This document shows positions 11,029 to 21,143 of a stretch of 64,000 bases of DNA, one piece after another (positions within the stretch are counted from its first letter, which is position 1; the number at the start of each line of letters is the position of its first letter). The stretch is from Aquarana catesbeiana (taxonomy: Eukaryota > Chordata > Amphibia > Anura > Ranidae): assembly GCF_042186555.1 (NCBI RefSeq), contig NC_133328.1, positions 613,534,768 through 613,598,767 of the forward strand, in the 5' to 3' direction. The position numbers were made by a program, and so were the translations under genes. The notes under the pieces are model-generated. The model was not told the origin of the DNA. It saw only the letters and a list, made by a program, of their open reading frames with translations, and ran no database searches.

Positions 11029-11621
11029 ACATGTCTTTATGGACCTTGCTTTGTGCACTGGTGCGCAGTCATGTTGGAACAGAAAGGGGCCATCCCCAAA
11101 CTGTTCCCACAAAGTTTGGGAGCATGAAATTGTCCAAAATATCTTGGTATGTTGACGCCTTAAGAGTTCCCTTCACTGGAACTAAGGGGCCAAGCCCAAC
11201 CCCTAAAAAAAAAAAACCCACACCATAATCCCCCTCCATCAAACGATTGGGACCATTGCACAAAGCAAGGTCCATAAAGACATGGATGAGCGAGTTTGGG
11301 TTAGAGGAACTTGACTGGCCTTCACAGAGTCCTGACCTCGACCCGATAGAACACCTTTGGGATGAATTAGATTGGGTACTGTGAGTCAGGCCTTCTCATC
11401 CAACATCAGTGCCTGACCTCACAAATGTGCTTCTGGAAGAATGGTCAAACATTCCCATAGACAATCTCCTAAACCTTGTGGACAGCCTTCCCAGAAGAGT
11501 CGAAGCTGTTATAGCTGCAGAGGGTGGGCCAACTCAATATTGAACCCTACCGATTAAGACTGGGATGTCATTAAAATTTATGTAAAGGCAGGCGTCCCAA
11601 TACTGTTGGCAATATAGTGTA
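11029..11621 (+). mobile_element. Tc1-like element with internally inverted segment
   Basis: From 11253 to 11545 the plus strand encodes a Tc1 C-terminus: KTWMSEFGLEELDWP, then LDPIEHLWDEL (the catalytic Glu region) and a final EGGPTQY stop, then a terminal repeat ending GGCAATATAGTGTA. From 11029 to 11250 the same protein region is encoded on the minus strand (reading GLGPLVPVKGTLKAS). The inverted segment abuts the forward segment at about 11250, the same arrangement and junction as in the copy at 50369-50985. It is dead as a transposase. Confidence 0.85.
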
Positions 11622-11931
11622 TAAGACATATACCTGTAAGCCTTTTCTTTTAATGTGAGGAAGAAAAGGAACCTCAGTCAGGTTTTACTTTTTTATTTAT
11701 ACATACATATACTGTATACACAAAAAATTATGTAGCGCAACATGCAAAAAATAAACACAATAAAATAAAACAATGGTGCAAAGAATCGTGCAAAAATATA
11801 TGTGCAAAAAATAGTCCAATGAATATCCAAACATATCAAAAACGAAAACAATATACAACTTTAATCCACTCCAATCACCACTGTGACGTGTAATACAAAA
11901 TGTAAATCCTCCACCTTAGATAAGCCTCTTG
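11622..11931. other. AT-rich spacer, no feature
   Basis: Short A-rich words (GCAAAAAATA-like) recur weakly. This may be the outer, unpaired part of the palindromic repeat that follows. Confidence 0.3.
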
Positions 11932-12616
11932 CCTCACTGCCGTGACCCCTGAATTACCAGTAAGTCTCACCACATATTTTTTCCTCTCTGGGGATGAAGA
12001 CAAACAATTACTGCTTCAAATGCCTCTTATTCAGATGGATGGATGGGTTGATGAATTTCCAATCCGCACAGCATACATGCAGGAAGAAAAAGCACGCAGA
12101 CCTAGTGCTCTCTGTTTAAAACTTCACATGTATTAAAAGAATAGGGCCTACTGAGGAAGTCCTGAGGTTTGGACGTAACGCGTAGGATGAGGTTTTACGT
12201 ATGTGACATCATCCCGCGGCCATCGCTGCATCTAGTGGTCCTGTGATTGTATATGACAGACACGCGATTTATGGTTAGCACTACCTATAGTGCCATCTTT
12301 GTAAGTGTAATACTTTATTCGTCACATATGTAAAACCTCATCCTACACGTTACGTCCAAACCTCTTGACTTCCTCAGTAGGCACTATTCTTTTAATAAAT
12401 GTGAAGTTTTAAACAGAGAGCACTAGGTCTGTGTGTTTTTTCTTTCTGCCTGCATGCTGTGGGGATTGGAAATTCATCAACCCATCCATCCATCCATCCA
12501 TCCATCCATCCATCCGAATAAGAGGCATTTGAAGTGGTAGCTGTTTGTCTTCATCCCCAGAGAGGGAAAAATATGTGGTGAGACCTACTGGTAAAGCAGG
12601 GGTCACGCCAGTGAGG
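11932..12616. repeat. 0.7-kb near-perfect palindrome
   Basis: The left arm 11932-12207 is the inverted complement of the right arm 12320-12616, with a loop of about 112 bp. For example, CTCTCTGGGGATGAAGACAA near 11979 pairs with TTGTCTTCATCCCCAGAGAG near 12546. Both arms carry a hairpin signature (12151-12186 and 12342-12377): CTGAGGAAG, a small stem-loop, then CGTAACGCGTAGG. The right arm contains a (CCAT)n run at 12481-12517, longer than its counterpart in the left arm. No coding sequence. Confidence 0.85.
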
Positions 12617-12699
12617 TGAGAATGCACTTTTTGGTTAAGTTCTATTGGCAGATAGCATGTCTAATTTTTATTTTTTAATGCACAAATTAAAAAAAACAA

Positions 12700-15615
12700 A
12701 ACATAATAATATTATTCTTGATATCACTAGGAAAAAAAGTCTTTGAAAATTTGTTTGCAATAACTCCATCAGTATCACCAGCAAAGCAGCTTCATTATCC
12801 AAGGAGGATTTGGATTTTGTGGGAATTTCAGAGACCTGGTTCAACAGCTCTCATGATTGGCTGGCAAACATTCAAGGGTATACCCTATACCGCAAGGACA
12901 GAGAGGGTAAAAAAGGGGGAGGGGTATGCCTATATATCAAGAATAATGTACAAGTGAATGTGAGAGATGACATCACTGAGGGGGCTAGGGAGGAGGTGGA
13001 ATCTTTATGGGTAGAGCTCCAAAGGGATGAAGCTAAGGGGAAAATAATACTGGGAGTATGCTATAGGCCCCCTAACCTGAGGGAGGAAGTGGAGACGGAT
13101 CTCCTATCACAAATTGGATTAGCAGCAAGGATGGGAAGTGTTATCATAATGGGGGATTTTAATTATCCAGACATAGACTGGGCGGAGGGAACCGCGCATT
13201 CATTTAAGGCTCGCCAGTTCCTTAGTGTCTTGCAGGACAATTTTATGGGTCAGATGGTAGACGCACCAACTAGAAATAAAACATTACTAGATCTACTGAT
13301 TACCAACAATACAGACCTGATAACAGATGTGGAAATACGGGGCAATTTAGGTAGCAGCGATCACAGGTCAATTAGTTTCAGTATAAATCACACAAATAGG
13401 AGACATGAAGGGAACACAAAGACACTGAATTTCAAAAGAGCCAACTTCCCTAAACTACAAACCTTGCTAAAAGGCATAAATTGGGATAAAATATTAGGAA
13501 CAAAGAATACGGAGGAGAGATGGGTTTGCTTTAAGAGCATATTAAATAAGGGCATTAGCCAATGTATCCCATTGGGTAATAAATTTAAAAGAGCGAACAA
13601 ACATCCTGGATGGCTTAACTCCAATGTAAAAATGCATATAAAAGCAAAGGAGAAGGCCTTCAAAAAATACAAGGTTGAGGGATCATCCACAGCATTCAGA
13701 ATTTATAAAGAATGCAATAAGAAATGTAAGGGTGCAATTAGGATGGCTAAGATAGAACATGAAAGACACATAGCGGAGGAGAGAAAAAAAAATCCCAAGA
13801 AATTCTTTAAGTATGTAAACAGTAAAAAAGGGAGGACAAACCATATTGACCCCATAAAGAATGAGGAAGGACATCTGGTTACAAAGGATGGGGAGATGGC
13901 AAAGGTATTGAATTTATTCTTCTCCTCAGTCTTCACGAGTGAATCGGGGGGCTTCAGTAACCAAAACTGCAGTGTTTATCCTCATGACACAACACAGGAA
14001 GCACCTACATGGTTAACAGAGGACGGAATTAAAATTAGACTTGAGAAACTTAACATTAATAAATCACCGGGACCAGATGGCTTGCATCCGAGGGTACTTA
14101 GGGTACTCAGTCAGGTGATTGCCAGACCGTTGTTCCTAATTTTTACAGACAGTCTATTGACTGGAATGGTACCAGCTGATTGGAGAAAAGCCAATGTAGC
14201 ACCAATATTTAAAAAGGGCCCAAAAAACATCCCTGGGAATTACAGACCAGTTAGCCTAACATCAATAGTATGTAAACTCTTGGAGGGGATGATAAGGGAC
14301 TATATACAAGATTTTAGTAATAAGAATGATATCATTAGCAGTAATCAGCATGGATTCATGAAGAATCGTTCTTGCCAAACCAATCTATTAACCTTCTATG
14401 AGGAGGTGAGTTGCCATCTAGATAAAGGAAGGCCCGTAGACGTGGTGTATCTGGATTTTGCAAAAGCATTTGACACAGTTCCCCATAAACGTTTACTGTA
14501 CAAAATAAGGTGCGTTGGCATGGACCATAGGGTGAGTACATGGATTGAAAACTGGCTACAAGGGCGTGTTCAGAGGGTGGTGATAAATGGGGAGTACTCG
14601 GAATGGTCGGGGGTGGGTAGTGGGGTTCCCCAGGGTTCTGTGCTGGGACCAATCCTATTTAATTTGTTCATAAACGACCTGGAGGATGGGATAAACAGTT
14701 CAATCTCTGTATTTGCAGACGATACTAAGCTAAGCAGGGCAATAACTTCTCCGCAGGATGTGGAAATCTTGCAAAAAGACCTGAACAAATTAATGGGGTG
14801 GGCGACTACATGGCAAATGAGGTTCAATGTAGAAAAATGTAAAATAATGCATTTGGGTGGCAAAAATATGAATGCAATCTATACACTGGGGGGAGAACCT
14901 CTGGGGGAATCCAGGATGGAAAAGAACCTGGGGGTCCTAGTGGATGATAGGCTCAGCAATGGCATGCAATGCCAAGCTGCTGCTAATAAAGCAAACAGAA
15001 TATTGGCATGCATTAAAAGGGGGATCAACTCCAGAGATAAAACGATAATTCTCCCGCTCTACAAGACTCTGGTCCGCCCGCACCTGGAGTATGCTGTCCA
15101 GTTCTGGGCACCAGTCCTCAGGAGGGACGTACTGGAAATGGAGCGAGTACAAAGAAGGGCAACAAAGCTAATAAAGGGTCTGGAGGATCTTAGTTATGAG
15201 GAAAGGTTGCGAGCACTGAACTTATTCTCTCTGGAGAAGAGACGCTTGAGAGGGGATATGATTTCAATTTACAAATACTGTACTGGTGACCCCACAATAG
15301 GGATAAAACTTTTTCGCAGAAGAGAGTTTAATAAGACTCGTGGCCACTCATTACAATTAGAAGAAAAGAGGTTTAACCTTAAACTACGTAGAGGGTTCTT
15401 TACTGTAAGAGCGGCAAGGATGTGGAATTCCCTTCCACAGGCGGTGGTCTCAGCGGGGAGCACTGATAGCTTCAAGAAACTATTAGATAATCACCTGAAT
15501 GACCGCAATATACAGGGATATGTAATGTAATACTGACACATAATCACACACATAGGTTGGACTTGATGGACTTGTGTCTTTTTTTTTAACCTCACCTACT
15601 ATGCAACTATGTAAC
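12700..15615 (+). mobile_element. CR1-clade LINE, 5'-truncated, recent
   Basis: This non-LTR retrotransposon consists of one long open frame (12747-15530) and a short 3' UTR. The UTR has TAGGTTGGACTTGATGGACT, a T-run, then a tail of near-repeats CTATGCAACTATGTAACTAT. An 8-bp repeated tail instead of poly-A is characteristic of CR1. The 5' end is missing, as for most CR1 insertions, which arise by incomplete target-primed reverse transcription. Diverged fragments of the same family are at 24180-24560 (minus) and 47503-47858 (plus). Confidence 0.92.
12747..15530 (+). CDS. CR1 LINE polyprotein: endonuclease and reverse transcriptase
   Basis: 928 codons are open with no internal stop. The in-frame stop is at 12744 and there is no ATG near the start (TTG at 12810 is only a possible alternative), so the N-terminus is truncated. 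Counting from 12810: residues 1-190 form an AP-type endonuclease (DFVGISETWF near 1-10, VCYRPP near 84, GDFNYPDIDW near 114, SSDHRSISF near 181). Residues about 400-700 form the reverse transcriptase: SPGPDGLHPRVL near 418, QHGFMKNRSC near 512, LDFAKAFDTVPHKRLL near 547, GVPQGSVLGP near 604, and catalytic FADDTK near 634. The C-terminal tail WNSLPQAVV near 865 is typical of CR1. The protein would nick target DNA and reverse-transcribe its own RNA at the nick. The first catalytic residues of the endonuclease (the N-rich start) are lost, so this copy is probably not autonomous. Confidence 0.93.
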   Translation, partial: KFVCNNSISITSKAASLSKEDLDFVGISETWFNSSHDWLANIQGYTLYRKDREGKKGGGVCLYIKNNVQVNVRDDITEGAREEVESLWVELQRDEAKGKIILGVCYRPPNLREEVETDLLSQIGLAARMGSVIIMGDFNYPDIDWAEGTAHSFKARQFLSVLQDNFMGQMVDAPTRNKTLLDLLITNNTDLITDVEIRGNLGSSDHRSISFSINHTNRRHEGNTKTLNFKRANFPKLQTLLKGINWDKILGTKNTEERWVCFKSILNKGISQCIPLGNKFKRANKHPGWLNSNVKMHIKAKEKAFKKYKVEGSSTAFRIYKECNKKCKGAIRMAKIEHERHIAEERKKNPKKFFKYVNSKKGRTNHIDPIKNEEGHLVTKDGEMAKVLNLFFSSVFTSESGGFSNQNCSVYPHDTTQEAPTWLTEDGIKIRLEKLNINKSPGPDGLHPRVLRVLSQVIARPLFLIFTDSLLTGMVPADWRKANVAPIFKKGPKNIPGNYRPVSLTSIVCKLLEGMIRDYIQDFSNKNDIISSNQHGFMKNRSCQTNLLTFYEEVSCHLDKGRPVDVVYLDFAKAFDTVPHKRLLYKIRCVGMDHRVSTWIENWLQGRVQRVVINGEYSEWSGVGSGVPQGSVLGPILFNLFINDLEDGINSSISVFADDTKLSRAITSPQDVEILQKDLNKLMGWATTWQMRFNVEKCKIMHLGGKNMNAIYTLGGEPLGESRMEKNLGVLVDDRLSNGMQCQAAANKANRILACIKRGINSRDKTIILPLYKTLVRPHLEYAVQFWAPVLRRDVLEMERVQRRATKLIKGLEDLSYEERLRALNLFSLEKRRLRGDMISIYKYCTGDPTIGIKLFRRREFNKTRGHSLQLEEKRFNLKLRRGFFTVRAARMWNSLPQAVVSAGSTDSFKKLLDNHLNDRNIQGYVM

Positions 15616-15974
15616 TATTATTATCCCATTAAAGAAGAAGAGAATTGTGCCATGCATTTCGAGATTTCATAATAATTTTCCACGTCACGAATGTTAATTT
15701 TCCATTACGAGCGCTAGTTTAGATCGACCGCTTCTGCTTCCCAGCATGCATGTTTGTACTTTGGACTTTTGTCCGACGGACTTGTGTACGCACGATCGGA
15801 ACATCCGACAACACACATTTGTTGGCGGAAAATTTGAGAACATGCTAGCCAACATTTTTTGGCGGAAAGTCCAACAACAATTGTCCGATGGAGCGTACAC
15901 ACGGTCGGACTTTCCGCCAACAAGCTCACATCCAACATTTCCCATCCGAAAATCTGATTGTGTGTATGTGGCAT
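15616..15974. mobile_element. Harbinger-like MITE fragment, right end intact
   Basis: The interior is made of recurring GTCGGA/TCCGAC words (for example TTGTCCGACGGACTTGTG) and it ends GATTGTGTGTATGTGGCA, followed by TAA. It matches the family with full copies at 21218-21651 and 26098-26554. The left end is lost where it meets the CR1 tail. Confidence 0.7.
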
Positions 15975-17700
15975 AAGTCTGGCCAACACTGGCTTGGCTG
16001 GGGTTGGGTTTTAAAATGTTAGTCTCAGGGCCCACCAATAGAAATCATAGAGCCTTGTACAGCCATCCTAGCAGGGGGCTCAAGTCACTTCACCAGGCGC
16101 TGCTTCAAATCTATCCTTCACTGTGGCCGCCAACTCCCCCTCCTCTTAGGCTGTGTAATTGTATGACTCTGCCTAGGACAGTCCTGCATAGGCTGGAACT
16201 TTCACTTAATTATCAGGATCCACAGCCAATCGAATTACTCCGTCTAAGCCCAAAAGAAAGAAGAGTCCCCTCTCTGCCCCAGGCCCCTGTGCTGAAATGA
16301 TGGGGACCAGGAAACTTTACCCTAATGGGAGCAATGGCCCAGGGGAGTACTCTACCCAAGCCCAGTGGAAAATAAAAGGTCCCCTCTCTGCCCCGGGCCC
16401 CCCTGTTGAACTACTGTGACCCAAGCCCAGTACAGGAGGACTGGCTCTACCACTTGGTGGTCCTGGTTACTCTTATTGTAGATAAAATCTTAATTTTTTA
16501 GTCATTTGTTCATGAGAAAAAGCAGATCTCCAGCTACCTTGGCCAAGATCCTCCAAGAACAAATACAATGCAAGAGTAGCATATTTTGCAGGGTAACGGG
16601 GCATGCTGGAAATTTTCACATGCATGACCTACGACTGTCCAAAGTATATGTGAAAAAAAAAATGCAGGAAGAAAACTAAACTTGGGAACTCCTTCATCTA
16701 AATTCAAGTTTATCTTTAAGCCACTTAAGGAGAAATAATTAACATTTGAACATGAACTTGACCAAGGCGATTCATTCCTTCCCGCTCACAATGCCCCTAT
16801 CTAATGCTGCTGATCTAAACTGTTAAGAGCAATAAATGGAATTAGCATTTTTGAGTAAACATTAACCTTTCCAGTTTGCTTTCCACATTGGGAAGAATCC
16901 ATTGCCATGAATAAATCACAGAGAGGTCATGAAAAAATGTTAATTGTTATGGTCAATATTAACCAAATGTGGACTCTTTGGGGTATGCTGTCCCATAGTA
17001 ATTGTGTGTTTTTTAATCAGTAATTGTGCTCTGCTTGCAAACTGAAGAAGTTAAAGCATCACTATTTTATATGGCCCTTTAAACTGCGCAATACAGTCTC
17101 CCAAACTTTGACCTTTATTTAAATACCAGGAAACAAGCCTATTTTTTCACTGACAAACTAGCTGGATATTCCTTAATGTAAAAATAACTTTTTTTTTCTT
17201 GGCAGGCCGATTTCATTATTGATAAATTGTTAAGCATGTTTTTGATGTTTAAAGCAAATTTGTTACAAACCTGGGAAATTCAAACTGATGACACAATAGT
17301 CTTGTCCCACCCATTCCACCTCCCTAGGCTCTGATTGGCTCTTTATTGTGAAGGTCAATCTCACTGATCAATAGATAGATCACAGGTAACTCCGGACCTG
17401 AGTCCTTCCTCCATGCTCCTGTGCTTCCCCCATTGGAGACTTCCCACCCTTTCACCCTTTTTACAGTTTTTCTGGTCCAGTCTGGGAAAATTAAAGGTCT
17501 TCTTCTTTCTCCAGCAATGGGTGGATCCTGAAAGATGCACAGAGTGGCACCAGGTAATTATAGCCCTTGGGCTCATAGGAAGTGGATTGGAATGACACTG
17601 GGGCCTTGTAACCTAGAAGAGACGCTTGATAGTAAGGGCTTCTTCAGATGGATGTTTTTTAATTTTCATTTTGTTCATCTTCAAAAAAGTGAAGATTTTC
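15975..17700. other. No gene; unique-looking non-coding sequence
   Basis: No open frame, repeat end or tandem array is convincing here. 16700-17020 has a repeat-free, AT-rich, homeodomain-site-rich look (GGAATTAGCATTTTTGAG, ATGTTAATTGTTATGG) compatible with a conserved non-coding element, but this cannot be tested from one sequence. Confidence 0.3.
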
Positions 17701-17980
17701 TTGTTTTTTAATGTTTATTGTGGGAAAAAAAACTGAAAAAAAAATGTAAGTGACAAACATACTGATTAAATACACAAAAAAGGAGAAAAAAAAACAAAAC
17801 AAAGAACACTAGGGGATCTATTTTTAATTATTTTAACACCAGTTACAATAAAGTCTCATATAGTCCGAGGTGCTACATTCCCATTATATAAGATACAATC
17901 AAAAAGAAAATGTCACACATGTCACAGAGTATGCTTATACATTCTTTACAACCAATCAGATTTTGACTGATTGTTACATG

Positions 17981-18023
17981 TTGGCCCAACACGTACCAAT
18001 TTCAAGAGAATCTTCATCAGGGG
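17981..18023 (-). repeat. Hairpin-signature site (minus strand)
   Basis: On the minus strand it reads CCTGATGAAG, then ATTCTCTTGAAAT (a weak stem-loop), then GGTACGTGTTGGGCC. This is the same order as at 12151 and 32171. No large palindrome is visible around it. Confidence 0.5.
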
Positions 18024-18081
18024 CAGATGGTTGGTGACCCCATAATATATATACAAATATCAAAAAACTTTCACATATATG

Positions 18082-18232
<151 letters not shown>

Positions 18233-18578
18233 ATGCCGTGTACACACGAGTGGAATGTCCGACAGAAAAAGTCAGACGGGAGCTTTTCATCGTATATTCC
18301 GATCGTGTGTATGCCCCATCGGACTTTTTACGTCGAAAATTCTGACGGACCTAGAAAGAGAACATGTTTTAAATTTTTCTGATGGAACCAATTCCTATCG
18401 GGAAAACTGATCGTCTGTATGCTGTTCCGACATACTAAAAATGACGCATGCTTTGAAGCAAGTACGAGACAGAAGCTATTGGCTACTGGCCATTGAACTT
18501 CCTTTTTCTAGTCCCGTCGTACGTGTTGTATGTCCCCGCGTTCTAGACGGTTGGAATTTGGTGTGACCATTTAAAACT
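18233..18578. mobile_element. Harbinger-like MITE fragment
   Basis: The left end TGCCGTGTACACACGAGTGG is the family's terminal repeat, and internal GATCGTGTGTATGCCCCATC and GTCGGA-type words follow. The right terminal repeat is missing and the sequence changes character by 18580. Confidence 0.7.
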
Positions 18579-18624
18579 GCAGTTGCATGACACAGTGGGA
18601 GACACCTGCTGTTTGTAATCAAAG

Positions 18625-18952
18625 GTACAAGTGGGCACAGTGAGGCTGCAGGTGGGCACAGTGAGGGTGCAGTCGGGCACAGTGAGGCTGCAGGAGGGCA
18701 CAGTGAGGCTGCAAATGGGCACAGTGAGGCTGCAGATGGGCACAATGAGGCTGCAGATGGGCACAGTGAGGCTGAGAATGGGCACAGTGAGGCTGCAGAT
18801 GGGCACTGATGATACAGGTGGGCACAGTGAGGCTGCAGATGGCCACTGATGATACAGGTGGGCACAGTGAGGCTGCAGATGGGCACAGTGAGGCTGCAGA
18901 TGGGCACAGTGAGATGCAGATGGGCACAGTGAGGCTGCAGATGGGCATTGTT
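18625..18952 (+). repeat. 21-bp minisatellite
   Basis: About 15 units of GGGCACAGTGAGGCTGCAGA followed by T, with variant units containing ACTGATGATACAGGT. It is GC-richer than its surroundings. Long open frames on both strands follow from the 21-bp (7-codon) period and are not genes. Confidence 0.95.
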
Positions 18953-19078
18953 TACCAGTAGCTGCTACATTTCCCACCCTAGGCTTATACTTTAGTCAAT
19001 AAGTTTTCCCAGTTTTTGTGGTAAAATTAGGTGCCTCGGCTTATATTCGTGTCGGCTTATACTCGAGTATATACGGTA
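18953..19078 (-). repeat. End of an interspersed repeat next to the minisatellite
   Basis: The segment runs from CCCACCCTAGGCTTATAC to GGCTTATACTCGAGTATATA. The paired CTCGAGTATA/GGCTTATA words look like one end of a DNA element that may contain the 18625-18952 array. Superfamily not determined. Confidence 0.4.
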
Positions 19079-20050
19079 AGCATTGTTATTTTAAAAGGGT
19101 AAAAAACTGAAAATTTTATGTTACTTTAACATTGGATGAACATCCAACAATGACTTACATTGACAACTAACAAGATACAAATGGTAATTCTAGAATGTAA
19201 CAATGTAACAATCATTCAAAGTCTGACTGGTTAAAAAGAATGTATAAACATACTTGGTAACGTGTATTGATAGGTGATTTTTTTTAGATATTATTATCCA
19301 ACTCTCTAATCAGCCTTGTGTTTTTATCAGTGTTTTATAGAATGTTGAATAAAATTTATTTGTTTTCATATTTGTGTTTTTTTGGTGCCTAAAACATCCC
19401 ACCCTTGGACTTTTTTTAATTAGATTTTTACATGAGATTCATGCAACTTTTAGCCAAGATTCACCCATTTTGAAAACTGGAATCTCACACCTAGCCAGTA
19501 GAAGAAATAATTCCAGGGCTGTAATTTACGGATATCTCTAAATTGATGAGCTGAATGTTTTTAAAGCATCATCTATGTCTGATTTTGGGTATTTTATTTT
19601 TTATTTTTTGGCATGTCACGGGCGTACACAAATTTTGGGGCTTAGTTTACTTGTCACAAATTCCTTTTTTTTTTGTGCATTGTACAAACATTGGTGATAA
19701 TGTTGTCCTTGTATGCAATACAATTAACTTTAGTGAATTTTTTGCAGTCATTTTATTATACTGGTTCTCTGCTTTCAGAAAATATATCACTTTTTTTTGG
19801 GGTCGGGTTTAAGTCATTTTGAGGACTGAAATGCACATTTTAATGTGTGAAAAATGTAAAAAGTGGTCCATCAGCGAAACAGTTAATGTTTAAAAAAAAA
19901 AAAAAAAAAAAACGCACTGAGGATATGGAGGATGACCTTTGCTGACTTACTAAAATTACTTTAAAGTAAATGTTATATTAATATTGTTAAATGCATACAC
20001 ACTGAAAATACAAAATCGTTTAAAATGTTTTACATAGTAACAATGACCAG
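19079..20050. other. No gene; decayed AT-rich sequence
   Basis: Poly-T and poly-A runs (for example 19889-19912) occur, with no credible coding sequence or clear repeat boundary. Confidence 0.3.
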
Positions 20051-20059
20051 AAATGCCTC

Positions 20060-20440
20060 CCAGGGCTGTCGTGAAGAGATGATTGGCTGGCTGATAAATT
20101 GGCTGCTCCCATCCCAATCAATAGTGAACACTTAGGATCCCCATACAGCTCTCTGTCTTTCAATTGATTGCTGTGGTGATGATCTGCGCCTCAATCAGGC
20201 ATACAAATATTCACTTCCATGACCTTGAATCTGGCTCCGGTCTGGAGATCAATCATGGAGTCATCAGCGGACAATTCAATTAACCTTTTTTCCCTACGAG
20301 GACTCCATATGATTAAAGGCTATGCATGGCTGGAATAACATATATGAAGCCACACAGGAATTCCCAGAAGAGTGCAAACAATCAAAACTATCAATCAATT
20401 ACTCAACACATGTACAGATAGAGCCATTGAAACCAGGGCT
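20060..20440. other. Candidate conserved non-coding block
   Basis: Repeat-free and compositionally even, with dense TCAAT/ATTGA and TAAT words (TTTCAATTGATTGCTGTGGT, GACAATTCAATTAACC). That is the look of a vertebrate regulatory element. No alignment is available, so this is a nomination only. Confidence 0.25.
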
Positions 20441-20509
20441 AGAGTATTATACCCCAGGGATCATTTAAAGAGTAACTCCACTTTTTTCTGAAAAATCTTC
20501 CATGGTCAG

Positions 20510-20935
20510 TTGGGGATGAGCAAAATTGAGAGGAGTGAATTCAGTAAAGATTGGTAGATTTTGGTGAAATGTCTACATTTTTGGATAAGGAAAATTTGTG
20601 GGCTTTTTTGTTAATTTTTAAGGGGGCAAGGGGCTTAATTTTGGTGATATTTTGGATAAGGCAAATTTGTGGGATTTTGTTCATTTTTCTGGGGGCAAGG
20701 GGCTTATTATGGTGAAATTTAGGAAATTTTGGATGAGGCAAATTTGTTTGCATTTTGAGCTTAATTTTGGTAAAATTTCAGCATTTTTTGGATAAGGCAC
20801 ATTCGTACAATTCTTGTTAATTTTTAAGAGGGCAAGGGGCTTAATTTTGGTGAAATTTCGGCATTTTGGATAAGGTAAATTTGTGGGGTTTTGGTTCATT
20901 TTTAAAGGGGCAAGGGGCTTAAAACAATTATTTTG
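20510..20935 (-). repeat. ~75-bp tandem repeat, about five units
   Basis: Units are marked by GATAAGGCAAATTTGTGGG at about 20582, 20655, 20733, 20791 and 20870, each followed by TTCATTTTTAAGGGGGCAAG, GGGCTTAATTTTGG and TGAAATTT. One unit is shortened. Confidence 0.85.
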
Positions 20936-21143
20936 GCCTGATTCCTGATCCAAAAAACAGCCATGTTATTTATCATCGTTATTAATTATTAATTAGTATT
21001 TATTAGCTTCATTATTTTACAGTTTTTTTCATAAATGGAAAAAACAAAACAAAAAGCAAAAAACAAAGTGACCCATACTGTACCTATCAAATTAACAATA
21101 AAAGAAAACAAAAACAAAGAACAATATGGGGTCTAATTAAATA

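Noticed and set aside
18543..18977. 144-codon minus-strand frame and overlapping frames
   Set aside because: Product of a 21-bp tandem repeat whose length is a multiple of three.
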